Shown: piece by piece, positions 11,386 through 21,848 of the stretch
Layout of the letters: every line of letters starts with the position of its first letter
How positions within the stretch are numbered: position 1 is the first letter of the stretch
NCBI GenBank assembly: GCA_032718475.1
Contig: JAUCBJ010003061.1
Location: 1-64,000, forward strand
Source: Nemertoderma westbladi
Lineage: Eukaryota; Xenacoelomorpha; Nemertodermatida; Nemertodermatidae
DNA length: 64,000 bases
Reading direction: 5' to 3'
Program-made: the position numbers and the translations under genes
Notes under the pieces: model-generated
Told to the model about the DNA's origin: nothing
The model's input: the letters and a program-made list of their open reading frames with translations, nothing else
Databases searched by the model: none

Positions 11386-11573
11386 CCAGCCATGATATCC
11401 AATGCGCGCCAAGCCAACAATTGACTATGAAATTTTGCAGTAATTGCTGAATTGTAATAATTTATCAGTTTTATAATGGCCAGCCATGATATCCAATGCG
11501 CGCCAAGCCAACAATTGACTATGAAATTTTGCAGTAATTGCTGAATTGTAATAATTTATCAGTTTATAATGCT
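11386..11573. repeat. 94-bp tandem duplication in the BEL leader
   Basis: Two near-identical copies, starting with CCAGCCATGATATCCAATGC at 11386 and 11480. Confidence 0.9.
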
Positions 11574-12236
11574 GTGTAGCCCTACAGTCTGACAGTATTT
11601 TAACATTAAAATGCGAGCGTAGCGAGCAAGGAAATTTTCCAATTATGTTAACATAAATACATCTGACAGTAATAGTCAGATAGTACCGGTACTGTACTGC
11701 TGTCTGGCTGTAGTAGTAGTAGTAGGTGGTAGGTCAACGTCAACTGACTGTTTTTAAATGTAGATGCGATCAAGAATCAAGATGCGAGCGTAGCGAGCAC
11801 GAAAATGTTAACATTTCATCATTTAAAGTAGGCAAACCGACTGTTTTCAAATACAGGTGTCATTAAATTGTGAGCTGGCGAACGTAGCGAGCACGGAAAT
11901 TCTGCTGAATCATGCCATGCAGGCTGTCATGGTTTTATTGTTTTGAAGAATCTGACAATTGAAAAACTTTTGAAACAAGTCATCATGGTCATGTTTTTAA
12001 TACATAATGGTCATGCTCAATCTGTCCGTTTCCATTTGTCCACAGCCAGACAGTGCTAAGAGTAGGCTTAGGTCTATAGTACAAACGCGAGCGAAGCGAG
12101 CGGACATTTTTCAATCTTTTTGAACCTATGGAATAATTTCAAATAGAGCTGTAGAGTGGGAGATGTTGCCAGTGCAGCAGTGCACTGCTACGCTACATCC
12201 TACTGTCCTACCGTACCCTAACCCTACATCCATATT

Positions 12237-12358
12237 CGCGCCAGGACCGCCAGGATCCTCAATGCGCGCCACACGCCCCTGTCACTACGCGCCAGGATCC
12301 TTAATGCGCGCCACACGCCCCTGTATCTACGCGCCAGGATCCTTAATCCGCGCCACAC
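12237..12358. repeat. 42-bp tandem repeat, about three copies, in the BEL leader
   Basis: Units contain GCGCCAGGATCCTTAATGCG followed by CGCCACACGCCCCTGT. The first and last copies are incomplete. Confidence 0.85.
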
Positions 12359-12387
12359 ATGTTGAGCAAACTCTACATAAATTCCAA

Positions 12388-12406
12388 CCTGGGGTCCAGG
12401 CACCAA
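12388..12406 (-). promoter_or_regulatory. Candidate primer binding site of the BEL element
   Basis: Directly inside the 5' LTR the minus strand reads TTGGTGCCTGGACCCCAGG. TGG next to an LTR is the expected start of a site pairing with a tRNA 3' end. I cannot assign the tRNA. Confidence 0.55.
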
Positions 12407-12765
12407 TGTGCGAAATCCAGGCCGGTTCTGTAAAAACTGTTCTTTTTCATTGTTTTAAAATCTTTCTTACTTAATAACAATAATAAACTGATTAGCATTT
12501 AGGTAAATATGATAATTATAGTTCAGTACATAATAATTAACGGTATAAGGCACCAGATCACGGTACCGGTAAGTATAACACAGACAGACACAGTCTGTGT
12601 ATGTAAATGACTGAAAGCCAGAACAAGGCAAACGACACGTCCTTCTGTAGTTGGATAGTAACAATAATAATCAGGCAGTCAGCCATATGTATAGAAAAAA
12701 TATGTGGTACTAAAATATTACTTCAATCCTAAATACAGTATAAAAATTATCTGTAATTTAGGACA
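12407..12765 (-). repeat. BEL 5' LTR
   Basis: Near-identical to 4662-5019 (about four substitutions and one indel by eye). It has TG...CA ends and is followed by the CATAT duplication at 12766-12770. Confidence 0.93.
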
Positions 12766-12862
12766 CATATTACATTACTGTAATTTAATCAAAATGCGTC
12801 GGATTTTAGAAAGTTTTTACGTTAAGCTACAAATGCTACCTTATAGTGAAATAATCCATCAA
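12766..12862 (-). repeat. Foldback right arm, distal part
   Basis: The reverse complement matches 1-102 of the window and completes the arm after the BEL insertion. The arm reaches the window edge on the left side, so its true end is not seen. 12863-13004 shows nothing recognisable. Confidence 0.8.
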
Positions 12863-13004
12863 TATGCATTACATAGTAATATCAGGTCCATAGTCATTGT
12901 GAAAAGTAGAATATAAAAATCTTATCAAAAAAAATCTTTAAAGTCGATTTACTCAAAACGTCATTTTTGTACATAACATGTTGTTGCCCCGAGGGCTTCA
13001 ATTT

Positions 13005-13330
13005 ACATTCTCCCATTAGGTCCAAAAGTTAGAACTGGTGATATAGGTGTAACCCTTGATGTCTTCTGGGCCAATTTGCGCATTCAGGTCACCAGCAATG
13101 ACTAACATTGTGTTTCGGAATGTCCTTCATAAGTCCAGTCAGATCTTCATAAAACATGACTGCTTGTTCTGGCTCTGAGGCATTGGTTGGACTGTAGCAA
13201 CATATAACTGTTGTCTTGGGATTTCCATCAAATGTTGCGCTCATAACCCTGAAATTTATAGATTCGATGTTTTTTAGGGTCTTAAGTGCAAATGGGCGTT
13301 GCATAATTCCTACTCCACCAATATTAATAT
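13005..13330 (-). pseudogene. LINE endonuclease fragment
   Basis: The minus strand reads IGGVGIMQRPFALKTLKN, VICCYSPTNASEPEQ, FYEDLTGLMKDIPKHN and, after a frame change, VIAGDLNAQIGPEDIKG. The GDxNA motif and the CYSPT block identify an APE-type endonuclease from a non-LTR retrotransposon. The rest of the element is missing. It is a different family from the LINE copies at 15770 and 58637. Confidence 0.8.
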
Positions 13331-13621
13331 TCATATTATAATTGAGATTATGGTAGTAATATAAGTAAAATACCGTCTTAACTGGCTTGCTGTTGAATAA
13401 ATGGATGCAACTGAGAACTTTGAATTTTAGAGCAAAAAGGGAAAGAAACAAATTTAGCCGGATAAAAATACTGTATCTTAAGCCAGAAAACATATATTAT
13501 ATATAAAATAATATTTCAGATCAAAAAACATATAAAAAATAGGTAAATTAAGACGCAAAAAATCACGTTTGTGGCAACACGATCGCCAGGGTTACCCAAG
13601 TAAACTGGCCAATCCTTCGAC

Positions 13622-13702
13622 CCTTTCAGCCCTTCCATAGCGTCCACCCCTTTCAGCCCTTCCATAGCGTCCACCCCTTTCGGCCCATCCGTAGCGTCCA
13701 CC
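13622..13702. repeat. 27-bp minisatellite, three copies
   Basis: Exact units at 13622 and 13649 and a diverged third at 13676. On the minus strand the repeat is open (13516-13794) and spells a nine-residue unit GVDAMEGLK. I see no support for a real gene beyond the open frame. Confidence 0.9.
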
Positions 13703-15063
13703 ATGGAATAGTTGCGGAATACGTAGTTATTTCCTTCTATTCTGAATGCCATCAGAGAATTATCATCACATTTCTGTGTGAAAAAAATATTCAAATTACT
13801 AACTGTTAAAGTTTTGTTACATGTTGCTGTTTGTTTTGAAAAATATTCCTAACATAAGCGGATTGAGTTCTCTGAAGTAACAAAAAATAATATGATCTCA
13901 AGGATATATCCATCGTCTCCATTGTACTAAATCGTGTAGCAAGGGTGAGAGATAATACTAGCCAGTACAGATAATATCAGGGGGTTTTAGCAGCGCTTAA
14001 CTGGTTGACGTTACCATGCATACCTCGAAGAATATCGGCTGTATCAGTTGATTGCCATCAGGCGCTATTTGGGCTTTCTTGCGGACACCCATGTGTTTGT
14101 GGTCTATGAGCGGTCTGGACACGCATCGCCCGTCGTCCATCCTCATTGACTTTATAACCTACAAGTCGGGAGATTTATCAAACAATAATGTAAAATAATA
14201 TAGTCTGGCCAATCCGGGAACTAGAACGATAAAATGGTTAAAATTATGTCTAGTCGAGTCAATCAGACTAGCATAAAACAAAAAATAATTCCGAAATCAC
14301 CAGCTGTCATCCAGCTGTTTTGATTTTAGTTATAACTTATTTATTGGTTTCAGTTTAAAAGCAATAATAGTGTAACGATATATAACGGGAATTTTTATGG
14401 GTAGAAGAGTTTTTGAGGTCGACAGATCTGATCGGATTTGGGCTACCATATTTATGGCACCTGGTATATCACACATGTTTGTAGGTCTATATTTAAGTCA
14501 ATACCTATCTCTAAGTAGCTAATAAAGTCATTTTTCATTCATTCACTGGAGAAAAAAGTAAGAGTACGTGAAACACGAAACATGGAACATAGACAGGTTA
14601 CAGTAGCTATCCAACTCCTCCTTACACACTCTCCCCTACCCCCCTCCCCTAGTACCGGCGCCAGATGGTGCCAATCACCTGGAATTCCTTTACTGGCGTG
14701 CATGCCAGGTAGTGTATGTGTCCATGGAGATACATAGCCGTCCAATCCAGTCCGTGGAACATCTTGAGTACTTGTGTTGGTTGAACCTTAGCCAGAGTCG
14801 ACCAAACTATGTGTCTCAACATTTCCAAACTGCATTCAAACTCCATCAACTTTAACTCTATATCCGTTTTCTAGATATAATACATTCTCAATATAATAAT
14901 ACTGTACCAAACGCCACCATAAATATAAGCTAACTTATTTATAACATAATTTATGTCATTTTTACATTTATTTATACAGCAACTAATATAATTAGTGCAG
15001 TTTCTATCACTTATAATGTATATGTACAATCATTTCGTAATGTTAAAATTTTGGAATAAAACT
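13703..15063. other. Noncoding stretch
   Basis: AT-rich DNA without a convincing gene. About 50 bases near 14255 (GTCGAGTCAATC and following) match 25175-25225, so part of it is dispersed repeat. A minus-strand open stretch at 14640-14870 is free of stops for 66 codons, but I recognise nothing in it. Confidence 0.5.
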
Positions 15064-15200
15064 ACATACCTACTTGTTGCAAAGTACTTTACAGTGTTCT
15101 GATCCTCGTGGCTTTATTTTCACTCACTCACTAACGTTCTTTCGTGTAACAAAGCACTCGGATCATCACACTGTAAAGTGCTACTTTACACACAAGTATG
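15064..15200. mobile_element. Small palindromic MITE-like element
   Basis: Two imperfect inverted arms of about 40 bp (15064-15104 and 15159-15200, built around AAAGTACTTTACAGTG and CACTGTAAAGTGCTACTTT) flank a 55-bp loop. A related right arm occurs at 52401-52440. No duplication was confirmed. Confidence 0.55.
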
Positions 15201-15769
15201 TAAATAATTATTAACTATACAAAGGGAGTTGCAATTGCTACAACCATTATTTAGTGCAGACTGCAGAAACTCGTCTTCTTGATTTGTTTGCTAGAACGTT
15301 TCGTCTTTTATAACTTTCTATAATAGAAATATTTCACGATCACCTTAATCCTAATTTACATCACTACTATACTAATTCCTAACCACTGAGAATTAATTAT
15401 ATGGTGAAATTTAAACTTACTATTTTACTTACCGCAATATTATCTTTCCAGAAATCACTGCAAAAAATATATATAGTGCATTATTGAATAAATTAAATAA
15501 AACTTCTGTATTAAATTTAAAAATTGAGACTTAACCTAGGAAATTAGCTAGAGTTGCAGACTGACTTTAGGCCTACTGCCCGATTGATACGATATCAACC
15601 CTCCTGATCGATACGATATCAACCTGCCCGATCGATACGATATCAACCAACCTATAGGAGTCGAAGGGGCTGACAAGGATAACTGCGACACTGGGCACTG
15701 AGATATCTCTAAACCTACTGGGCCGTTGCCTTCTCAGGCGGGGTCGGTTGACAGTTGAACCAGAGACAG
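15201..15769. other. Noncoding stretch before LINE copy 1
   Basis: AT-rich DNA followed by a short GC-richer part. Apart from the 24-bp minisatellite at 15577-15648 I see nothing recognisable. Confidence 0.5.
15577..15648. repeat. 24-bp minisatellite, three copies
   Basis: Units TGCCCGATNGATACGATATCAACC at 15577, 15601 and 15625; the middle unit starts CTCCTG. Each unit contains the self-complementary core GATACGATATC. Confidence 0.9.
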
Positions 15770-16164
15770 GTCAGGTCAGGTATTCTAGGTCATTGATCAA
15801 GAAAACTTGCCACCTCCATGCAGCATAAAGGAGGTGCCACCTGTAGCTGCATAGACCCTCTTACTAGGGCAAATCTGGTCCTGTAATTAGGACCCCCTTC
15901 GTTCTGGTATAAGGACGCCATTGGTCCTGGATTAAGGGCCAATATACTTGGATGCAGGTGTATATGGCCTGACCAGGCAGATGGTGATCTACCAATGGCT
16001 GGTCAAGAGTAGAGTGTTCTCATGTCCTCTCTGAGAGCACTTCACTGCGACCTGCACCTGGCAGCAAGGGTACAGGGCATGACCCAGCAGATGAGCTGCA
16101 ACAGCCAATGGTGGGTCATGTGCGCCAGAGTAGATATGGGTGATGGGCCTCATATCTGACTCCA

Positions 16165-17855
16165 TTGCGACACCCACCCTGTGGAATGGCAAACCAGGGT
16201 GTGGTATTAGCCCCGAGAGCTAACTCGGCAAAAAAGCACCCCCCAACCCCCACTATGGATTACATTAGTAATACGGAGGTCCGGCCACTAGAGGCCAGTG
16301 GAATTACCGGACACAATTGGCCTCACAGGCGTCAGTTTACTCCTGACCAGCTGCCTGTCTCACCCCCTACTGGAGGGAGAGCAGCTAACAATTCTTTGAG
16401 TCCCTTTCCTGATTACCTTTCTGGCCCAAACCCTGGGTCATCAGGGAGGCCAGATTGTGATGGGGAGAGGGATTCTGGAGTTGGAGGCTACTCTCATGTT
16501 CCACCCCGACCAACAAAGCCATTGGTGAATCTGAGGCAAGTCTCCAGACTAGCCTCAGTAAACACCCTAACACTCGGGTCCCCAATGCGACAAGGTGAGC
16601 TGACTGCCTTGGCAGATAAGCTTTCTCTTAGCGCAGTGGGTGTTCAAGAGCACCGAATGCAGACTGGACAGACTGATGAGGTTCTGATTAAGGACATGGG
16701 GGGGGGGGGGGGGGGGGGGGTTGGCAACTCGCCCTCGCGTCAGCAGATGATAGTGGCAATGGTGGAATTGGTCTATTGATGAATCCAACTGCACATGCAG
16801 CATTGGACAAAATAGACCAAATCTCTAACCGCATCATCCGTTGCCACTTCTTATGTTCTGGAAGACTGGCTAAGAAGTTTCCTAAGGTGGTTCTGATTGT
16901 GTGCTACTCTCCAACTAGTGTTGCCCCTGTAGAGGAGGTAGAAAATTTCTACCACAATCTACAAGCAGCTACTGATGGAGTGGATCAGCATGCATTCTTA
17001 ACATTCCTGGGAGACTTTAATGCAAGTCTGCATCAATCACCTACATCGCCCTGGGTCTATAGCAATAGTGTTAACCGAAATTCTGTCCATCTTCATGATT
17101 TTATCTCTGGAAATGGATTGTTTTCGGCTGGAACACAGTTCAAGAAGCGAACTGGAAAGCTATGGACTCATAGTGGACCCAGTGGTCACAAGTCCCAGAT
17201 AGACCATATTCTGTTTTGTAGGAAATACAGGAGCTCTATACAAGACTGTAGTGCATTTACACTTCGAATCTTCTCCAGTGATCACCGCCTTATTGTGGCC
17301 AAGGTAAGACTTAGTCTGCGTGCTAGCAGAACAACTAAATCTGCCTTGCCGCGGCATGACTGGTCCTCTCTGTTGCAACAGCCAAGTGTGAGATCCAGCT
17401 TCAAACTACAGCTGAGCAACAGGTATGAGGCTCTTGCCTCTGAGGTGGCAGATCACTGTGAGGGCTATACTGCCTTTACAGAAGCAGGTAAGTTAGCCGC
17501 TGCAGAAACAATTCCTGTATACCCTCGAAACAGGAAAAGGGCCCCCAGGACTGACAACAAAATTCAGAAGTGCCGAAATGACCTTCATAAGGCGCAGAAA
17601 GAGTCCCGACTCAAACAGACTACAGCGGCCAAGAATGCAGTTAAGGCTGCATCTAGGTCCCTGAACAGGCAGTACTCTGTTAATCTACAGGAGCTAATAA
17701 ACCAACAGGTTGATGCCATCAATGATGCTGACGACAGCAGGCAATCATCCCAGGCATGGAAATCGATCAATTTGCTTACTGGGCGGAAAAGCCAACCTAC
17801 TGGCTCCACCTACTGGCTCCAGAAGTCGAGGAATTCCTGCCAAGTACCTAACTGA
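16165..17855 (+). pseudogene. LINE copy 1: endonuclease ORF, frame-broken
   Basis: Two frames (16165-16779 and 16776-17855) are split at the poly-G run. The first holds a Pro/Ser-rich N-terminus and VGVQEHRMQTG, with the endonuclease Glu. The second holds VLIVCYSPTSVAPVEEV, FLGDFNASLHQSPTSPW and FSSDHRLIVAKV, that is the GDFNA and SDH motifs of APE endonucleases. A Lys/Arg-rich linker follows. The protein would nick target DNA. It is broken by the homopolymer and then by the RT deletion. Confidence 0.88.
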
Positions 17856-18642
17856 TCTAGACTTTGCTGATGACTTAGGAGTACTCTCGGAATCATTAGA
17901 GGGAGCCCAATGGCTCCTCAGCTCATTAGAACATGCTGCTTCTAGTGTTGGTCTTTTTATTAACTCCAGAAAGACCAAAATTTTGACAGTTAACTTTGAA
18001 AGTCCTCAGCAAGTCTCTGATCGGATGAGCATAAGCTCAAAGGATGGTATGCTTGAGCATGTGGACGACTTCTGTTACCTGGGATCATGGATCCGGAAGT
18101 CAGGTGAGGACCTTCGAATACGTAAGGGAAATGGCATGGGCAGCCTTGAATGGCTTTCCAGGATTTGGAAGTCACCGAGAATTAATCAGAAACTTAAGGT
18201 CCGATTTTTTAGAGCAGCAGTAGTTCCAGTACTCCTCTACGGGAGTCCATGCTGGGCTCTAACAGATGAGGACACCAAATGTCTGGATGGCACATTCACA
18301 AGAATGCTACGCCGGGTTCATTGTGTCAAGTACAATGCACACATCTCCAACCAGACACTATATAACATTGGAGGTGTCTCATTGGTTCCCCCAAGCTTGA
18401 CACTAGAACAAAATCGCCTCCACTTTGCAGGCCATTGCTTTCGCCGTGAGGACCAGCCAGTGCATAATCTTGTACTTTGGCAGCCTCATGGAGTGAATAA
18501 GCATGGTGGACAGCCCATGACTTTCTTGAGACACATCTTAAAGGACACTGGCCTTGAAGATGCGGATGATCTAGCAAATGTCATGGGTGATAGGGAGTTG
18601 TGGCGGTGCAATTTTGTTGACAAGCCGGCACAGCATTCTTAA
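17856..18642 (+). pseudogene. LINE copy 1: C-terminal reverse transcriptase remnant
   Basis: Begins at the deletion junction with KYLTDLDFADDLGVL, which carries the catalytic FADD. It then has YLGSWIRKSGEDLRIR, VPVLLYGSPCWALT and the C-terminal RLHFAGHCFRREDQP and VMGDRELWR blocks. Motifs A and B of RT are missing, so this copy cannot be active. Confidence 0.9.
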
Positions 18643-18696
18643 TAATGCAGCTGCAATGCAGCATGCCGATCCTAGTAGTAGTAGTAGTAGTAGTAG

Positions 18697-19430
18697 ATAC
18701 AGGAGGGATCGCATTGAAGCATTATATGAAACATAGAAGAAAACCCTTCCTCTTTCACTTCCAGAAATCGATCAGCTTCATTCGCTTAATTACAACAACC
18801 TAAGGTTCGGGAAGAAGGCGTTTACGGTAAGCCAGTCCGAGCCACCGTTCTTACCGAACCTGGCGGATTCCCAACCACCAAACCGAGCTGCAGGGTTTAG
18901 TTGTAAAGAAACAGCCGTCCACGAGGAGATCAAACGAAGCCAATCACCAAGAGAAAAATCGCCAGTACCTTAATACACCCACACGCTTTCTTCAAGAACT
19001 GCAAGGTTAATTTAACCAAAGTAGTTTTGGATTTACATGGTTTAACATATACAGCAATTATTCCATCCTGGAGCTGGACCTCATCGGCTCAGTAGCCAGT
19101 TAGTTGCTTGTAGGTCGCTATGATACCTACACAACCGAATACCGCTAACTGTTCTTCCAACACAGCTCTGTCTGGATAAGAGTGAACTCCCTAGGAGGTA
19201 GGTAAGGCAATTTTCAAGCTGTAAGTAAATCATAAATTTAAACTGCGAACCACAAACCATAGATTGCATAGTCATCCTTTATCATACTAAATTGGATTGC
19301 GTTCATTATTGGATTGCTATTTAATTCGGTATTTAACAATTATTGTAACAATGCGTTCCTATTTATATATCATGAAAGTGTATAATGCGCCTGTCTCTTT
19401 ACTATAGTGGTTTGGACATCTCTTCACATG
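18697..19430. other. Noncoding or unrecognised stretch, possibly the 5' part of the RLE LINE
   Basis: No convincing ORF. Because the next element begins its readable part at the protease domain, some of this may be its decayed 5' end. The GC-richer part 18790-18970 is different in composition from the AT-rich remainder. Confidence 0.4.
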
Positions 19431-19852
19431 ACATTAGTTCCCTAGAAGGTAACAAATGGTTAACCGACAACATCATAGAGGCTATAATTAATGGGGTTTC
19501 CACCGATTACGATGGTAGGGCAAAACTACCTCAATATTTTTCAATCCAATGAGCTCAAAGTCACAGCCCATCGGCCCAAACAATCTTATCCTACAACCTA
19601 CTTTTTTTCCCCTTTAACGTTAGTGGTTGCCACTGGGTAATGCCAGTCTACTCACCAACAGAATCATGCATCTGGTATTTCGACTCTCTAGCATGGACTG
19701 ATGAAAAGGCACTAATTATTCTTAAATGGTGGATAAACAAACAATTTGCAAACAACAGTACCACTCCCACAGAAATGAAAATGGTTCCACGCCTACCTAA
19801 ACAACAATATAACAATTTCCACTGTGGGGCTTACATATTCTATTTTGCATAA
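19431..19852 (+). pseudogene. Ulp1-like (peptidase C48) cysteine protease domain
   Basis: The first part reads EGNKWLTDNIIEAIINGVST (W at 19457), the usual entry block of Ulp1 domains. After a frame change come HWVMPVYSP (His at 19631), WYFDSLAW (Asp at 19682) and QQYNNFHCGAYIFYFA (Gln side and catalytic Cys at 19823). So the His-Asp-Gln-Cys set is still readable. Such proteases cleave SUMO or ubiquitin-like proteins; in a LINE the role is not established. A stop after YFSIQ and the frame change make it non-functional. It could alternatively be a fragment of an independent protease gene, but position just before the RT favours one element. Confidence 0.72.
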
Positions 19853-20270
19853 CTGCTTCTAAACATTAGACCTCAGTGCCAGTATAATATTGATGACTCC
19901 GTAATTATACTCTTCCGCAAACAAATATCATCATCAATTATAGAAAAAGCAACTCTAGTTAGACCAGCCAATCCACTGACCAACCAACAATGGTGATCAA
20001 GAAACTCCAAACATCCATACACAACCTACTAACAATGCAGAAGTAAACCACACACCAACCTCACCACCAACCCAGACCAACACAAAAAAGTCTGACACCT
20101 CGACTAAATCCACTAACAATAGTTCATCAGACACCCAAACGCACCTGCTAAGGATCTACTGAAACCTATGCGAAAAGACAATAATAATAAACAACGATGG
20201 TAAGGTAAGAAAGCACAAAACAAAAATTGGAGACCTATGCTTAGGATCAGGAAGGCAAACGGATAACACA

Positions 20271-21848
20271 GTGAAGCCATCTATGCATCCGATACCACAC
20301 CCATTTGAGACCAAACTTTCTAATTCCCCAGATTCAGACCTGACTTTAGAAACTGATCAGACTGCCCCATTTCAACCAGCCATAAATAGTACCCTGCCTC
20401 CATTTGAGGCAAGCAATCCCGGATTCAGTTGGAATGGTAACCCAGGGAGTATATTTATAACACGTATACAAAGTGTATATGATGAAATCGTCCACTGGAA
20501 GCCTTTCCTATTTGATGTACCTAGATCACAAGCAGGGAGGATGTTCGTAGACACACTTACCGGCCTCCTCAAATCTTTCAGTGAAAAATCAGCACAAGAA
20601 CCTATGGCTATGTTGGCAATAATGGTACTACAAAAACTTATTCTACAGGCCGCTGGGAGTCCTGAACAAATGTCTGGTAGTATTAGTCAAACACTGCGTC
20701 GAAGGTTGGAGCTATGGGAAGATGGTAAAATAGAAGCTTTACTACAAGAGGGCAGAGCCCTTCAAGTTCACAGGGGAAGAGGACCTAGAGATAATAAACC
20801 TGGTGAACAGCAAAGGCGCGATTTCATCACCAGGATGGGCACTGGATGTGTTGCAGCAGCACTCAGTATACTAGGAGACTCAAAGGTAAAGGGGAAATCA
20901 CTTGGTTTAAATGACACAGTCGGAGACAAAACAGTTAAAGAAATCTTTCGAGAGAAACACCCTAGTCCTGGTAAACTGGACACACTCCTCATTGAATCAT
21001 GCTGGCCAAATAGTATGGAATACCACCCACCCATCTATGACCGAATTACTTCGGAGACTATCCTCTCAGCCGCCCTGATGACCAGGGGTTCTGCTGGACC
21101 ATCTGGACTGGATGCAGATAGTTGAAGCAGGCTCCTGACATCCTTTGTAAAGAACTCAGTTGACCTAAGAAAGAGCGTTGCAGCAACTACCAGGCGCATA
21201 GCAACAGAGCATATAGATCCCAAAATACTAGCACCATATAATGCATCTCGACTTGCACCACTAGATAAGGATCCTGGAGTACGCCCTGTTGGCGTTGGGG
21301 AGGTTCTGTGGAGGATAAGTGGGAAGGATATAATGACCTGTATTAGAGCGGACATAGAAAAAGTTGTTGAAAACACTCAACTTTGCGTTGGACAGATCGG
21401 CGGAATAGAATACGCTATACATGCACTTAGAGATCACTTCGAGGACCCAGAATGTGAAGGGATCCTCCTAATAGATGGAAACAATGCATTTAATGCACTA
21501 AACAGCAAACTAACGTTACTAAACTGCCAGGTCATCTGTCCAGCTCTGTCAACAGCACTATGCAACTCATACAGATGTCCCTCACAACTGTTCGTAGATA
21601 ATGAGACCATGTTGTCAGAAGAAGGATCAACACAGGGTAATCCACTGGCACTGGTGATGTATGGTGTTGGAATCCTTCCACTAATAAAGCTAGTTGGTAA
21701 AGTGGCCCACGCTTTCGATCAGCAAAAATTTGGAGAGGACAAATTGTGGGAAAAATGGTTTGCAGATGACCGACTACAAACCCTTCGAACATACTGGGAT
21801 GCCATATGCTCCTATGGGCCTGGATATTGTTATTCCCCAACGCAATAA
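20271..21848 (+). pseudogene. RLE-type LINE reverse transcriptase, one nonsense codon
   Basis: One frame runs 20271-21848 except for a TGA at 21123-21125, where relatives have Trp. Motifs: ASRLAPLDKDPGVRPVGVGE, VLWRISGKDI, LLIDGNNAFNALNSK (motif A Asp), EEGSTQGNPLALVMYG (motif B) and KWFADDRLQTL (motif C, FADD). The N-terminal 280 residues are a conserved-looking pre-RT region (WKPFLFDVPRSQAGRMF, GPRDNKPGEQQRRDFITRM). Catalytic residues are intact. Reading continues in another frame after 21845. Confidence 0.85.

Larger units (their letters stand above)
10695..12406 (-). other. BEL 5' leader (untranslated)
   Basis: 1.7 kb between the 5' LTR and gag has no credible ORF. It holds a 94-bp tandem duplication, a 42-bp triple repeat, and four scattered copies of a GCGAGCGTAGCGAGC-like word (about 11612, 11782, 11880, 12085). 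Several TACCGGTA palindromes also lie here. The leader is long for a BEL element and may hold packaging or structural signals. Confidence 0.7.
4662..12765 (-). mobile_element. Complete but broken BEL/Pao LTR retrotransposon
   Basis: The element is bounded by two LTRs (358 and 359 bp) and a 5-bp CATAT duplication (4657-4661 and 12766-12770). It reads right to left: 5' LTR, 1.7-kb leader, gag, zinc knuckles and protease, RT, RNase H, integrase, 3' LTR. The domain order and the BEL-type integrase identify the superfamily (Belpaoviridae-like). I count about five LTR differences, so the insertion is fairly recent, yet pol carries several stops and frame changes. Confidence 0.93.
15770..18696 (+). 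mobile_element. APE-type LINE, copy 1, internally deleted
   Basis: Aligns by eye with copy 2 (58637-62393) from GTCAGGTCAGGTATTCTAGG to a (TAG)8 tail at 18673-18696. It lacks about 0.85 kb of the RT core: after GRKSQPT it jumps straight to the FADD region. The junction shows a repeated TACTGGCTCC, consistent with microhomology-mediated deletion. A run of 23 G (16698-16720) replaces the short G run seen in copy 2. Confidence 0.9.

Noticed and set aside
14640-14870. 66-codon minus-strand open stretch as a host exon
   Set aside because: No splice-site pair that joins to another coding stretch and no recognisable domain.
15577-15648. CRISPR-like direct repeats (also 12237-12358 and 13622-13702)
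   Set aside because: Units are head-to-tail without unique spacers and the sequence is animal; these are minisatellites.
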